DNA from: Haloferax marinum
Lineage (GTDB): Archaea; Halobacteriota; Halobacteria; Halobacteriales; Haloferacaceae
Reading direction: 5' to 3'
Assembly: GCF_009674625.1 (NCBI RefSeq)
Contig: NZ_WKJQ01000001.1
Location: 1,302,001-1,366,000, forward strand
DNA length: 64,000 nt
Part shown: positions 9,519-18,142 of the stretch, piece by piece
Position numbering within the stretch: position 1 is the first letter of the stretch
How the letters are laid out: each line of letters starts with the position of its first letter
Translations under genes and position numbers: made by a program
Notes under the pieces: generated by a model
The model's database searches: none
What the model was told of the DNA's origin: nothing
What the model saw: the letters and a program-made list of their open reading frames with translations, nothing else

Positions 9519-10492
9519 TGCTCGACTCTCGTCTCGTCCGCGGCCTCCCGTTCGAACGTCACGTCGATTCGGGAGTGGACCTCTTCGCTCCGATGGTGGA
9601 CTTCGCGGCCTGTTCCTTCCTGGTCCTTGTCGCTGTCTTCCGGTTCGTGGTCCTCACGGATCGTCGCGAGCAGCACCTCGTCACCTGCCCGAATGCGTTT
9701 CTCGACGACGACTGGCTCCTCGGAGAGCATGTCACCCGACTCCTCCATGAGGAAGGGGAGTCGCCAGAACGGCTCAGACTCCAGATTGACCCCGTGTTCG
9801 TGGTGGAACGACACGACAGCAGGGTCTCGCATCAGGTACATCCCGAGCGAGATCTGGCTATCTTTCGGACAGCGCTCGCACTCGTAGGCAACGAGGCTCA
9901 CGTCGACGTCCTCGGTCTGGTGGCGTAACTCGGGGTCGACCCTCGAGTGGCAGTTCGTACAGATGCCGAGACGGAGCGTCTCGACGGTGAGCCGCCCCCA
10001 GTGGTCGAGTGCCACGTGGACCTGCTCACGTCCGTACTGCTCGAGGATTCTGGGGGGAACGTACGTGCTGAGTGTGAAGGTCGGACAGGTGGGACAGAAC
10101 ACCCTGGCGTGTTCGTCTTCGTAGGTCGCGAGCAGCGTGGCGTCGCAGTTGAGACAGGCGTCGCCGAACGCGTACGGTGGGACGCGGTCAGACGTGGTGT
10201 AACTCCCAGAGAGAATGGCACCGAGGACGAGCACCCCGGCACTCGACAGTCGATACCGGTTGTCGTCTTTCTGGACGAACCGACCGACGAGCTTGTTGAG
10301 GTGGTAGTTAAACTGTCCGCTGTCGCGCATCCCGACCGCAGCCTGCAACTCCGAGAACGTCGCTTCCCCGCCGGGGACCCCCCAGAGCGAGCGGACGATT
10401 CGCAATCTCGTCTCGTTCCCGAGGGTGGCGAAGGTCGCCGTCATCTCCTCGGCGGTGTCCGTTCCATCGGAGTGTTTGTTCGGTTCGTTCAT
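9515..10492 (-). CDS. winged-helix regulator with zinc-ribbon C-terminal domains (ArsR-like)
   Basis: Predicted DNA-binding regulator, 325 residues from ATG 10492. An ArsR-type winged helix covers about residues 17-85 (LGNETRLRIVRSLWG, FNYHLNKLVGRFV). It is followed by a region with paired cysteines CLNC/CPTC and CTNC/CERC, likely two zinc ribbons. The C-terminal 50 residues are charged and disordered. Similar haloarchaeal proteins pair an ArsR-like domain with a zinc-ribbon region. An in-frame ATG at 10519 is an alternative start. It sits inside the cluster with four shared palindromes and is the best candidate for the factor that reads them (inference). Confidence 0.82.
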   Translation of the reverse strand: MNEPNKHSDGTDTAEEMTATFATLGNETRLRIVRSLWGVPGGEATFSELQAAVGMRDSGQFNYHLNKLVGRFVQKDDNRYRLSSAGVLVLGAILSGSYTTSDRVPPYAFGDACLNCDATLLATYEDEHARVFCPTCPTFTLSTYVPPRILEQYGREQVHVALDHWGRLTVETLRLGICTNCHSRVDPELRHQTEDVDVSLVAYECERCPKDSQISLGMYLMRDPAVVSFHHEHGVNLESEPFWRLPFLMEESGDMLSEEPVVVEKRIRAGDEVLLATIREDHEPEDSDKDQEGTGREVHHRSEEVHSRIDVTFEREAADETRVEQ

Positions 10493-10622
10493 TGGGAACA
10501 GATGGTCATACTGTGGCATGAAATTGTCGTCAGAACAACACGAACTGACTCGGTGGTTGGCGCCATCGATCGCCTTACGGATCACGTGCTTTCCGGTCGA
10601 CGATGAGTACGAAGTCAGGCGA

Positions 10623-11651
10623 TCAGTGTGCCTCGAAGTTCGCATCCGAGGCAACCTCAGTGTCCACGCCTCCGTCCGCTGCCTTCGGCTGGTTGACGTT
10701 CTCCGCACGGAGCTCAGTGATACCGAGCGAGGGGTGAATCCGGAGCGTCCCTTGTGTCAGCCGGGCGTATCCGAGGACTCCGAGCAACACGAGGGCCCCG
10801 GCGAGAATCCCGAGTAGACCGGCCTCAGGTCCGAACGCTCCGCCCGTCCAGATGGCGCCTCCTCGCCCGTTCCCCGCGAGGACGAGGACCTGCGCCGGTG
10901 CCTCGACCCCTGAGACGCGGTACCCGAGTAGCACCCCCAGTGCGACGTTCCACCCGAGGTGCAGCCCCACCGCGAGACCGATCCGACCGGTGAGGACGGT
11001 CGCGGCTCCGAGCGAGATGGCAATGAGCGCGACACTGATGGTCGAGCCCAGTGAGGCCCCACTGTTCATGAGGTGGACAGCACCGAACAGCAGGCTCGAG
11101 ACGGTGACGGCCACGACCGCGGCCAACGCTCGACCTCGACCGGTGAGCCCCTCGACGATGTTCTTCAGGACGAACCCACGGAAGACCAGCTCTTCGGAGA
11201 GGCTGGCCACCCCGAACAGGATGAGGGACGCGACCAGCGCGAGCACGAAGCCTTCCGGACCGGCACGGAACGTGTCGACGATGACGACCACGTCGGCTCC
11301 GAGTTCGACGACGAGGACGGCCACCCAGACGACTACCGCCAGTGCCACGCCCACGACGAGGTCGCGCCACCACGCGTTCGCGCCCCGCATACCGTATTCC
11401 GCGACCGGGCGTCGGTCGACCCACCGGGCGACTGCACCGATGCCAATCACGGCACCGATGCCGAGGCCGACCGTGGAGCCGACGACGACGTACGCGAACG
11501 GCCGGTCGGGCCAGACCGCTGCTGCGAGAAGTTCGGCGACGAGCGTCCCTACGACCGCTAGGAGTGCGATCAGGAGGAAGCCGACGCCTACCCTGACAGG
11601 TGTCCGAGTGCGTCGGTCTCCATCGGTCCAGAGGAGTGATCTCCAGTGCAT
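10623..11651 (-). CDS. CPBP family intramembrane metalloprotease, second copy
   Basis: A 342-residue membrane protein with about eight helices. CPBP motifs: SEELVFRGFV (Glu153, Glu154, Arg158), FGAVHLMN (His193) and HLGWNVALG near residue 228. All conserved, so proteolysis is plausible. It is only distantly similar to the copy at 4879. The ATG at 11651 is chosen because the TATA box (GGTTATC) lies about 25-30 bases upstream; the longer frame to 11708 runs across the operator. The regulator gene follows after 130 bases on the same strand and could be cotranscribed. Confidence 0.86.
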   Translation of the reverse strand: MHWRSLLWTDGDRRTRTPVRVGVGFLLIALLAVVGTLVAELLAAAVWPDRPFAYVVVGSTVGLGIGAVIGIGAVARWVDRRPVAEYGMRGANAWWRDLVVGVALAVVVWVAVLVVELGADVVVIVDTFRAGPEGFVLALVASLILFGVASLSEELVFRGFVLKNIVEGLTGRGRALAAVVAVTVSSLLFGAVHLMNSGASLGSTISVALIAISLGAATVLTGRIGLAVGLHLGWNVALGVLLGYRVSGVEAPAQVLVLAGNGRGGAIWTGGAFGPEAGLLGILAGALVLLGVLGYARLTQGTLRIHPSLGITELRAENVNQPKAADGGVDTEVASDANFEAH

Positions 11652-11672
11652 ATCACTCGGACGTCGAAGGGT

Positions 11673-11702
11673 AAGATAACCTCTCACAGAAACGGATTTC
11701 TG
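11673..11702 (-). promoter_or_regulatory. promoter of second CPBP gene with shared palindrome (site C)
   Basis: Minus strand: CAGAAATCCGTTTCTG (11687-11702), five bases, then GGTTATCTT. There are 35 bases between the palindrome and the ATG at 11651. The two half-sites match those of sites A, B and D. Confidence 0.72.
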
Positions 11703-11808
11703 TCCCATCGACGGTCGGACGAACGTCCCGTATGGGAGGAAGCTCCCGATCCGGAGCGGGAGTCGCCTCGATGGTGAACATCCTCAGCTTGCCCGGCTCC
11801 CTCCACGA

Positions 11809-11838
11809 CAGAAATCCACTTCTGGGAGCGTAGATATC
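11809..11838 (+). promoter_or_regulatory. promoter of ABC-2 exporter operon with shared palindrome (site D)
   Basis: CAGAAATCCACTTCTG (11809-11824), then GGAGC as at site A, then GTAGATATCC as TATA region. There are 37 bases to the ATG at 11862. Confidence 0.72.
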
Positions 11839-11861
11839 CTCGGGTGGCGTCTCCGTCACCG

Positions 11862-12842
11862 ATGACACCAGTAATCGAGACGAGTGGGTTGACCAAACAG
11901 TACGGCGAGGTCCGTGCGGTCTCCGATCTGACGCTGACAGTGAAACCGGGAGAAGTGTTCGGCTTCCTCGGACCGAACGGGGCCGGCAAGTCGACGACCA
12001 TCGACATGCTCCTCGATTACGTCCGACCGACCGCCGGGACCGTTCGCGTCTTCGGACTGGACCCGCGGGCAGACATTAAGGAAATTCACGCTCGCATGGG
12101 AGTTCTCCCCGACGGTGTCGCACTCTACGATCGTCTCACTGGCCGGCACCACCTCGAGTTTGCAATCGGAGTGAAAGGAGCCGACGACACCGTCGAGGAC
12201 CTCCTCGACCGCGTCAGTCTCGACAGAGTGGCGGCGACCAGACGGGTCGGATCGTACTCACGGGGGATGCGCCAGCGCCTCGCGCTCGCGATGGCACTCG
12301 TCGGGTCACCGGACCTGCTCGTCCTCGACGAACCGCAGAACGGGCTCGACCCCCACGGGATGCGAGAGATGCGCGACATCATCTGCGCGGAAGCAGACCG
12401 AGGAGCGACCGTGTTCTTCTCGTCGCATATCCTCAGCGAAGTCGAGGCGGTCGCTGATCGCGTCGGAATCATGAATCGGGGCGTCCTCGTCGCCGTCGAC
12501 AGCATCGATAGCCTTCGAACAGATCTCGAGGGTGGTGTCATCGTCGACCTCGTCGTCGAGGGGGCCGTCGACGAAGACGCACTCGCCGCGATCGACTACG
12601 TCACAATCGGCGTCGTGGGGCAGTCGCTCACCGTCGAATGTTCGCAAGACGTTCAGAAGTCGGCCCTGATCGCAGACATCGAAGCGACCGGTGTGACCGT
12701 TACAGATGTCGGGACTCGTCGGGCGTCGCTCGAAGACCTCTTCACGGCGTTCACTACCGACGTCGATTCTACCGACCAGTCGACGGTCGGCGCGGGCGTT
12801 CCCGAATCGGAGACAGACGAGACGCAGGAGGTGACCGCATGA
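11862..12842 (+). CDS. ABC transporter ATP-binding protein (ABC-2 exporter)
   Basis: ATPase subunit of a drug/peptide/lipid-type exporter, 326 residues. Walker A GPNGAGKST at 37-45, signature YSRGMRQRL near 132, Walker B LLVLDEP near 152, and a switch His in SSHILSEVE. A C-terminal 100-residue extension with an acidic tail follows. The ATG at 11862 is preferred to the GTG at 11844 because of TATA spacing. The stop overlaps the permease start (ATGA), so the pair forms one operon driven by the palindrome promoter. Confidence 0.92.
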   Translation: MTPVIETSGLTKQYGEVRAVSDLTLTVKPGEVFGFLGPNGAGKSTTIDMLLDYVRPTAGTVRVFGLDPRADIKEIHARMGVLPDGVALYDRLTGRHHLEFAIGVKGADDTVEDLLDRVSLDRVAATRRVGSYSRGMRQRLALAMALVGSPDLLVLDEPQNGLDPHGMREMRDIICAEADRGATVFFSSHILSEVEAVADRVGIMNRGVLVAVDSIDSLRTDLEGGVIVDLVVEGAVDEDALAAIDYVTIGVVGQSLTVECSQDVQKSALIADIEATGVTVTDVGTRRASLEDLFTAFTTDVDSTDQSTVGAGVPESETDETQEVTA

Positions 12843-13714
12843 ACTGGACGTACGTCGCCAGGAAGGACTTCGCCGACGCCGTCCGCTCGAAGCTCGCGCT
12901 CTCGTTGCTGGCGCTGTTCAGTTTGCTCGCGCTATTCTCCGTCGCCGTTCCGCGCCTGATACTCGGGCCGGATGCGACCGTCCAGGAATCGCTGGGGCTG
13001 ATCGCCGGACCCGTTCAGCTCGTTGTTCCGTTCGCCGCACTCGTCGTTGCGTACCTCGCTATCGCTGGTGAGCGAGAGTCGGGAAGTCTGAAGCTCTTAC
13101 TCAGTTTCCCCCTCACACGCCGCGATGTCGTCGTCGGAAAACTCGTCGGTCGGAGTGGTGTAGTCGTGCTCGGTGTCGTCACCGGATTTCTGGTGTCGGC
13201 GGCACTCGTGGTCGCACTATACGGCTCGCTGCCCGTCGTCTCTTTCGCCGTGTTCGTCGGGGTGACGGCGCTGTTCGCAGTTGCATACGTTGGAATCGCT
13301 GTCGGGCTGTCGGGATTCGTCGCCAGTCGGGGACGCGCTATCGCGGCCGCACTGAGTTTCGTCGTTGTGATGGAGTTCTTCTGGGACCTGGTGCCCACTG
13401 GGTTGTACTACCTGCTGAACGGGGCGATGCCAGGTCAACAGCTCCCAGCCTGGTACTTCCTGCTCGACAGGCTCAGTCCGTCCGGCGCGTACACGTACGC
13501 TGTCGAACTCGTCGCTCGCGTTGGCGCCGCCGGTCTCGTCACCACGTCTGATTCGAGCGCAGAAACGGCTGCCGCGATTGCCCCGTTGGCCGACCGGCTC
13601 GTCGGGGAGGTCCCATTCTACCTTGAGGGATGGTCGGCTATCGCCATCCTCGTCCTCTGGGGGACTGTCCCTGTTGCACTGGGGTATCTACGATTCCGGC
13701 GTGCAGACCTCTGA
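12839..13714 (+). CDS. ABC-2 type transporter permease
   Basis: Membrane partner of the ATPase upstream: 291 residues with six predicted helices, of the ABC-2/NosY type (MNWTYVARKDFADAVRSKLAL at the N terminus). The ATG overlaps the ATPase stop by four bases, and a GGAGGT ribosome-binding site sits 12 bases before it. Probably forms a homodimer with two ATPases and exports or extracts a hydrophobic or peptide substrate, unknown. Confidence 0.9.
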   Translation: MNWTYVARKDFADAVRSKLALSLLALFSLLALFSVAVPRLILGPDATVQESLGLIAGPVQLVVPFAALVVAYLAIAGERESGSLKLLLSFPLTRRDVVVGKLVGRSGVVVLGVVTGFLVSAALVVALYGSLPVVSFAVFVGVTALFAVAYVGIAVGLSGFVASRGRAIAAALSFVVVMEFFWDLVPTGLYYLLNGAMPGQQLPAWYFLLDRLSPSGAYTYAVELVARVGAAGLVTTSDSSAETAAAIAPLADRLVGEVPFYLEGWSAIAILVLWGTVPVALGYLRFRRADL

Positions 13715-13864
13715 ATACCACCGAAGCCACGGTCACTGCTCGGTCGCCCGGTGAAGATCAACAACAAAAACAGGGGCTCGGAGGAAGGCCGGAATAACCC
13801 AACACTCGCTGCTGCATACAGCCTCTGTCTGTGTCACGCCATGCTTGTCAATCTCTGGGTATCT

Positions 13865-13881
13865 CGACAGAGTTTCTGTCG
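13865..13881. repeat. inverted repeat in convergent gap
   Basis: CGACAGA-GTT-TCTGTCG is a perfect 7-bp-arm inverted repeat in the 210-base gap between the ABC-2 permease and the rhodanese gene, which converge here. It may be a terminator hairpin or a binding site. The spacer is 3, not 6, so it differs from the four shared operators. Confidence 0.4.
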
Positions 13882-13924
13882 AAACCACAGTGTCAAGCCG
13901 TAGAAAAGAGGCTCTATCGAGCGG

Positions 13925-14275
13925 TCAGAACGGCGAAGATGGCCCGACGTCCGACTCGCCTTCACTCCCGCGTTCGACGTCACCGTTCCAGCCGTCGAAT
14001 CCGCCGCGGAGACTGCTCACGTCGGCATCGACGTTCTGGTCGAGGACGGAGGCGACGCGCTTCGAACTCTTCCCGACGTAACAGGAGACGACCACTTCGT
14101 CGGGCCACTCTCGCTCGAATATCTGTGGGCCGAGCGTCGACGACGGGAGGTTCTCCGCTCCAGGGATGTGTCCCGACGTGTAGGACGACGGGTCTCTGAT
14201 GTCGACGATGGCCACGTCGCGCTCGTCGTCAGCGAGTTTCTCGTGCAGTTCGTCCGGCGTCGTCTCGACGACCAT
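13925..14275 (-). CDS. rhodanese-like sulfurtransferase
   Basis: Single-domain rhodanese, 116 residues from ATG 14275 (the longer frame to 14401 crosses the shared promoter region). The active-site loop is CYVGKSS with Cys65, and IRDPSSYTSGHIPGAENLP is the family's first conserved stretch. It should carry persulfide sulfur. It is divergent from ubaA with a palindrome between them; UbaA-type E1 enzymes activate sulfur-carrier proteins, so the pair may act together in tRNA thiolation or molybdopterin sulfur transfer (inference). Confidence 0.88.
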   Translation of the reverse strand: MVVETTPDELHEKLADDERDVAIVDIRDPSSYTSGHIPGAENLPSSTLGPQIFEREWPDEVVVSCYVGKSSKRVASVLDQNVDADVSSLRGGFDGWNGDVERGSEGESDVGPSSPF

Positions 14276-14337
14276 ATCGGTGTTCGTGGACCGAAGCGGC
14301 AAGTGTGCGTCGCTTTCGATATTCGGACCACTCCCGC

Positions 14338-14362
14338 CCGACACCGACAGGTCCGGTGTCGG
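14338..14362. promoter_or_regulatory. palindrome between rhodanese and ubaA
   Basis: CCGACACCG and CGGTGTCGG are perfect 9-base arms separated by 7 bases, placed between two divergent genes. The ubaA TATA-like TTTATTC lies about 20 bases further on and 28 bases before its ATG. A shared operator is the simplest reading. Confidence 0.5.
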
Positions 14363-14410
14363 TGACCGCTGTGCCGCGGGTTTATTCGGTGGCGACGCCA
14401 ACGTCGAGGT

Positions 14411-15223
14411 ATGACACTCTCACTCGACGCCACCCAACTCGACCGGTATTCGAGACACATCATCATGGACGAGGTCGGCCCGGAGGGCCAAGAGCGACTG
14501 CTCACCTCGCGGGTCGTCGTCGTCGGTGCGGGTGGCCTCGGGTCGCCAGTCATCCAGTATCTCGCTGCCGTCGGTGTCGGCGAGTTGGTCGTCGTCGACG
14601 ACGACGTAGTCGAACGGAGCAACCTCCAACGACAGGTTATCCACCACGACGGAGACGTCGGCGTTCCCAAAGCCGAAAGCGCCGCCGACTTCGTCCACAA
14701 CCTCAACCCGGACGTCCAGGTCGACCCAGTCCAAGCACGCGTCGACAAGTCGAACGTCCACGAACTCGTCGAAGGTGCAGACGTGGTCGTCGACGCGTCG
14801 GACAACTTCCCGACGCGGTATCTCCTCAACGACGTCTGTCGATTCGAAGGGATTCCGCTCGTCCACGGCGCGATATACAAGTTCGAAGGGCAGGTGACGA
14901 CGCTCCTGCCAAGCGGGCCGTGTTACCGCTGTCTCTTCCCCGAGGCACCGAAACCGGGGACGGTCCCAGACTGCGCGACCACGGGCGTCATCGGCGTCCT
15001 CCCTGGAACTGTCGGGTGCATTCAGGCGACCGAAGCGGTGAAAGTCGTCCTCGACGTGGGCGAAGTCCTCGACGGCCGACTCATGTTCTACGACGCGATG
15101 GACATGACGTTCGAGACGGTGCCGTACCGGCAGAACCCCTCGTGTCCAGTCTGTGGCGAGAGTGGAGTGGACTCTATCGCCGACATCGACTACGTCGAGA
15201 GTTGCGCTATCAGTATCGAGTGA
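14411..15223 (+). CDS. ubaA: SAMP-activating E1-like enzyme UbaA
   Basis: E1-like adenylyltransferase of 270 residues, matching the Haloferax UbaA length and sequence pattern. Nucleotide-binding GAGGLG at 39-44, adenylation residues around RSNLQRQ, catalytic Cys188 in VPDCATTGV, and zinc ligands CYRC (171/174) and CPVC near 244. UbaA adenylates the C-terminal Gly of SAMPs for protein conjugation and for sulfur transfer to tRNA and molybdopterin. The start is leaderless-compatible. Confidence 0.95.
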   Translation: MTLSLDATQLDRYSRHIIMDEVGPEGQERLLTSRVVVVGAGGLGSPVIQYLAAVGVGELVVVDDDVVERSNLQRQVIHHDGDVGVPKAESAADFVHNLNPDVQVDPVQARVDKSNVHELVEGADVVVDASDNFPTRYLLNDVCRFEGIPLVHGAIYKFEGQVTTLLPSGPCYRCLFPEAPKPGTVPDCATTGVIGVLPGTVGCIQATEAVKVVLDVGEVLDGRLMFYDAMDMTFETVPYRQNPSCPVCGESGVDSIADIDYVESCAISIE

Positions 15224-15335
15224 CGAGGATACGACAGTCGCGTGGGGAGGCGAACCTGAATCTGGTCGGCACCCCGAGCGCGAACGCATCTGGTCCTCAA
15301 ATCGTCACAGAGGATAGAGAGCTGCCGACAGACCT

Positions 15336-15356
15336 GATTTCCACGTCGTGGTAATC
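15336..15356. promoter_or_regulatory. palindrome upstream of HTH-ferredoxin gene
   Basis: GATTTCCACG-T-CGTGGTAATC is a near-perfect 21-base palindrome (only one symmetric mismatched pair), 43 bases before the ATG at 15400 and just upstream of the expected TATA region. Since the gene encodes a putative HTH, autoregulation is possible. Confidence 0.5.
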
Positions 15357-15399
15357 GTCGTCTCTCTTCATTGTACTGACACTCGAACTCGTGGCTAGG

Positions 15400-16083
15400 A
15401 TGCCATTAGAAGAGACGTCACTGGAAGCGTTACAGAGTCGATTGGACGATGTCGAATCGAAAGCGGCCGCTCAGCGATTGATGGTGGCAATCGCCTACAA
15501 GCAGGGGCTATCGAAGGCCGAACTCACCGACTGGTACGGGTTCCCGGCACCCACCGTCGAAGAGTGGTTCGAGGAGTTCGAGTCCAACTCTATCGACGAA
15601 ATCGTCGACGAGATAGAACGGTTCGAACTGCCCGGTCGGAGCGTCAAGCCGTTGGTCCGTCAACCGAACCGGTCCCGACTCACGTATCTCAATTACGAGG
15701 TGATACAGGACCAGGGATGGGACATCGACGACGACGACCTGTTCGAGAAGGCTTCGGCCGCCCACCTCGACTCAGAAGATTACGGCCGGATAGTGGTCGA
15801 ACGAGGTGAGTCGATTCTCGAAGCGGTCGAACGGCGAGGATACAATTGGCCGTACGCATGTCGCGGAGGTGCGTGTTCCAACTGTGCCGTGTACCTCAAA
15901 GACGGTGAGATAGCGATGCCGGGCCAACAGATTCTCCCAGAAGACGCCATCGAACGAGGCGCCCGTCTCACCTGCGTTGGCGTCCCGGTCACCGACCACG
16001 TCGGGATTATCTACAACGCGAAGTACATCGACTTCCTCGACGAACTCCGACTGCCAGCGACGAGGTTCTCTAAATCGCTCTAA
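15400..16083 (+). CDS. HTH-ferredoxin fusion, halophile-type [2Fe-2S]
   Basis: A 227-residue protein. Residues about 25-62 look like a homeodomain-type helix-turn-helix ([26 protein letters not shown]). Residues about 95-227 match the halobacterial plant-type ferredoxin over its full length, including its halophile insertion ([19 protein letters not shown]). The cluster ligands Cys154, Cys159, Cys162 and Cys192 are all present. Normal haloferredoxin is about 129 residues, so the N terminus is an added domain. It could be a redox-sensing regulator or a ferredoxin docked to a partner. ATG 15400 is preferred to the GTG at 15391. Confidence 0.85.
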   Translation: MPLEETSLEALQSRLDDVESKAAAQRLMVAIAYKQGLSKAELTDWYGFPAPTVEEWFEEFESNSIDEIVDEIERFELPGRSVKPLVRQPNRSRLTYLNYEVIQDQGWDIDDDDLFEKASAAHLDSEDYGRIVVERGESILEAVERRGYNWPYACRGGACSNCAVYLKDGEIAMPGQQILPEDAIERGARLTCVGVPVTDHVGIIYNAKYIDFLDELRLPATRFSKSL

Positions 16084-16127
16084 TCTCCTCGGTCGCGCCA
16101 GAGAGCACCCCTCGTTCTGGGTAGGGG

Positions 16128-17825
16128 TCAGCGACCGAACTGAAACCCGCCGTCGGTGTCGTTGTCGCGTTCGACGGTGGTTTCTCGAAGAACCGACGCA
16201 CCGCCGTCGGTTCGGGGCTCGACGCCTCTACTCGATTCGCCGCCGTCGGTCGCAGCGTGGACCTGCGTGAGTCGCTGGACTTCGTCCACTGCGCTCGCAT
16301 CGCCCCCGACGAGTTCGTCGACCTGTCCCGCGAGTGCGTCGAGTGCGAGCGTCTGTTTGGACGTGGCGTCGGTGATGTCGGTGGTCGCTTCTTCGGCGGA
16401 CTTGGCGTGGTCCTGTGCGATTTGAATCGTCGTCGTGACCTCCTCGATGTTCGTCGCCTGTGAGTCGGTCGCGCGGGCGACTTCCGTGATGCCGTTCGCC
16501 GCCGACTCCGACGCGTCGGCGATTTCGGTCAGCGACGAGAGGACGTCGGCAATCTCGCCGGATGCGACCTGAATCTGTTCGTGTGACTGCTCGGAGGCCA
16601 TCACCGTCTCGTCGGCTTGTTCTTGAATCTCGTCGATGCTGTCGGCTATCTCTTCGGTGTGTTCGTGCGTCTGGTTGGCGAGTTGCTTCACTTCGTTGGC
16701 GACGACGGAGAAACCCTCACCTGCTTCGCCCGCACGGGCCGCCTCGATGTTGGCGTTGAGCGCGAGCAGATTCGTTCGGTCCGCGACTTCTGCGATGACT
16801 TCGACGACTTCTTCGATGGCGCCCATCCGCTGTTGGAGTTCCATCACGCTGTCGAGCAACTCGTCGGAGATGTCGATGACGTGGTCGGTGGCCGTCCGAA
16901 TGCTCTGTCCTGCTTCGCGGCCGTTCTCTGCGGCGTTCCGTGCCTGGTCGGCCGCTGCGGCGACTTCGTCGGACGTCGCGGCGATTTCTTCCATGCTCGC
17001 CGAGAGGTCCTGCATCTCTTCGGACCCTTTCGAGAGCAACGCCGCCTGCTCTGTGACCTGTGATTCGATGTCGTCGGCCGCCGTCGCCGCATTCCGAATG
17101 GCGTCACCGAGGTCCGCCGTCGTCCCATCGACTTCGGTGGCGAGACGCTCGAAGCGTGCCGCCATCTGGTTGAGGTCGGTGACGACTCGCCGGGTTTCCT
17201 CGTTGAGAACACCGCGGTGGTCGTCGAACTCCGCGCGTGACGAGAGGTTACCGCTGGTCAGTCCGCCAATCGTCCTCGACACTTCTTCGACGAGTTCCTC
17301 AGAGGCTCGTTGTTTGTTCACGACGTCGGTGCGGTCGTGAACCGTCTCGACGACGCCGACGACGTCGTCACCGTCGAAAATCGGTTGGGCGGTGAACGCG
17401 ATGTGTCGGTCGACACCCTTCCGGTCGGTCATCGTGCTCGTGTCGCGGTAGAGATACCGAGCGGGGTCGACGAGTTCGAGACCGTGTTCGTCCGCGGCCG
17501 TTCGTGGTGAGTCGAGTACCTTGTCTGCGAGCGTCTTCGCCCGGCGGCCGTCTGGGTAGAACAGTTCGCTCACGTGTTCCGACCCGAGTGCGTCCTCCGG
17601 TGGGGCGCCCGTCAGTTCTGTGATCGGTGCGTTCCACGCGATGACACGGTGGGCCGCGTCGAGGACGAACACCGGCGTCCCGACTCCGTCGAGTAAATCT
17701 CCGACACGAAGTTGCGCTGCTGCTGCAGCCACTGTCGCACTCTCGTCTGTCTGTACGCCCCCATCAGCACGTGCCCGAGCCCCGGCCCCCGGAACCAGCG
17801 ACGCGAATCGCGAAAGCAGGTCCAT
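16128..17825 (-). CDS. soluble methyl-accepting chemotaxis transducer with PAS domain
   Basis: Cytoplasmic Htr-type transducer, 565 residues from ATG 17825. A PAS domain covers about residues 40-165 ([20 protein letters not shown]). A HAMP-like or coiled linker follows, then the four-helix signalling domain with its hairpin tip [21 protein letters not shown], which binds CheA/CheW. There is no membrane segment, so it senses an internal signal such as redox or metabolite state. Glu/Gln pairs for methylation lie in the flanking helices. It is divergent from mutS. Confidence 0.93.
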   Translation of the reverse strand: MDLLSRFASLVPGAGARARADGGVQTDESATVAAAAAQLRVGDLLDGVGTPVFVLDAAHRVIAWNAPITELTGAPPEDALGSEHVSELFYPDGRRAKTLADKVLDSPRTAADEHGLELVDPARYLYRDTSTMTDRKGVDRHIAFTAQPIFDGDDVVGVVETVHDRTDVVNKQRASEELVEEVSRTIGGLTSGNLSSRAEFDDHRGVLNEETRRVVTDLNQMAARFERLATEVDGTTADLGDAIRNAATAADDIESQVTEQAALLSKGSEEMQDLSASMEEIAATSDEVAAAADQARNAAENGREAGQSIRTATDHVIDISDELLDSVMELQQRMGAIEEVVEVIAEVADRTNLLALNANIEAARAGEAGEGFSVVANEVKQLANQTHEHTEEIADSIDEIQEQADETVMASEQSHEQIQVASGEIADVLSSLTEIADASESAANGITEVARATDSQATNIEEVTTTIQIAQDHAKSAEEATTDITDATSKQTLALDALAGQVDELVGGDASAVDEVQRLTQVHAATDGGESSRGVEPRTDGGASVLRETTVERDNDTDGGFQFGR

Positions 17826-18142
17826 GTGTCCGTGTGTCGAACAAAGGGGGCATAACCCTACTGCACAAATTATCAGAAGCGATATCTGCAGACGCCCCAC
17901 AGAGAGCCCCAAAGTCCCGAACGACGGGCGAGTATCAGCGTGGAGAGAGAAAACGTCGAAGAGAATCGGCCGACGAGAGTTCAGTCCCACCGGCTGGTTC
18001 GTCGTCGGTGGTGACCACTCGGCGACGAGCACCTGCGTACCTTCGAGTGCACCCTCGGAACAAACTTCCCGTCCGAGTGCAAGGAGGCCAACCGGCAGGT
18101 GCCATCGTAGCGTTTTATCCGCCCGCCCTCCCACGTGCGCAC

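Noticed and set aside
10530..10550. Copy of the cluster palindrome in front of the winged-helix regulator
   Set aside because: GTCAG/CTGAC arms are present but the CAGAA-N6-TTCTG pattern is not, and spacing differs.
12638..12838. N-terminal extension of the ABC-2 permease
   Set aside because: It runs inside the ATPase gene in another frame, is Arg-rich and has no membrane character; the overlapping ATG at 12839 has a good ribosome-binding site.
13865..13881. CGACAGAGTTTCTGTCG as a fifth member of the shared operator set
   Set aside because: The spacer is 3 bases rather than 6 and it lies in a convergent gap with no TATA box after it.
16128..18134. Longer 668-residue form of the chemotaxis transducer
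   Set aside because: The added N-terminal part overlaps the mutS upstream region, has a Cys-rich unnatural sequence, and the ATG at 17825 gives a clean start.
17771..18142. Longer mutS frame starting at 17771
   Set aside because: The extension is basic and unlike MutS; the TATA box for ATG 18143 would lie within it.
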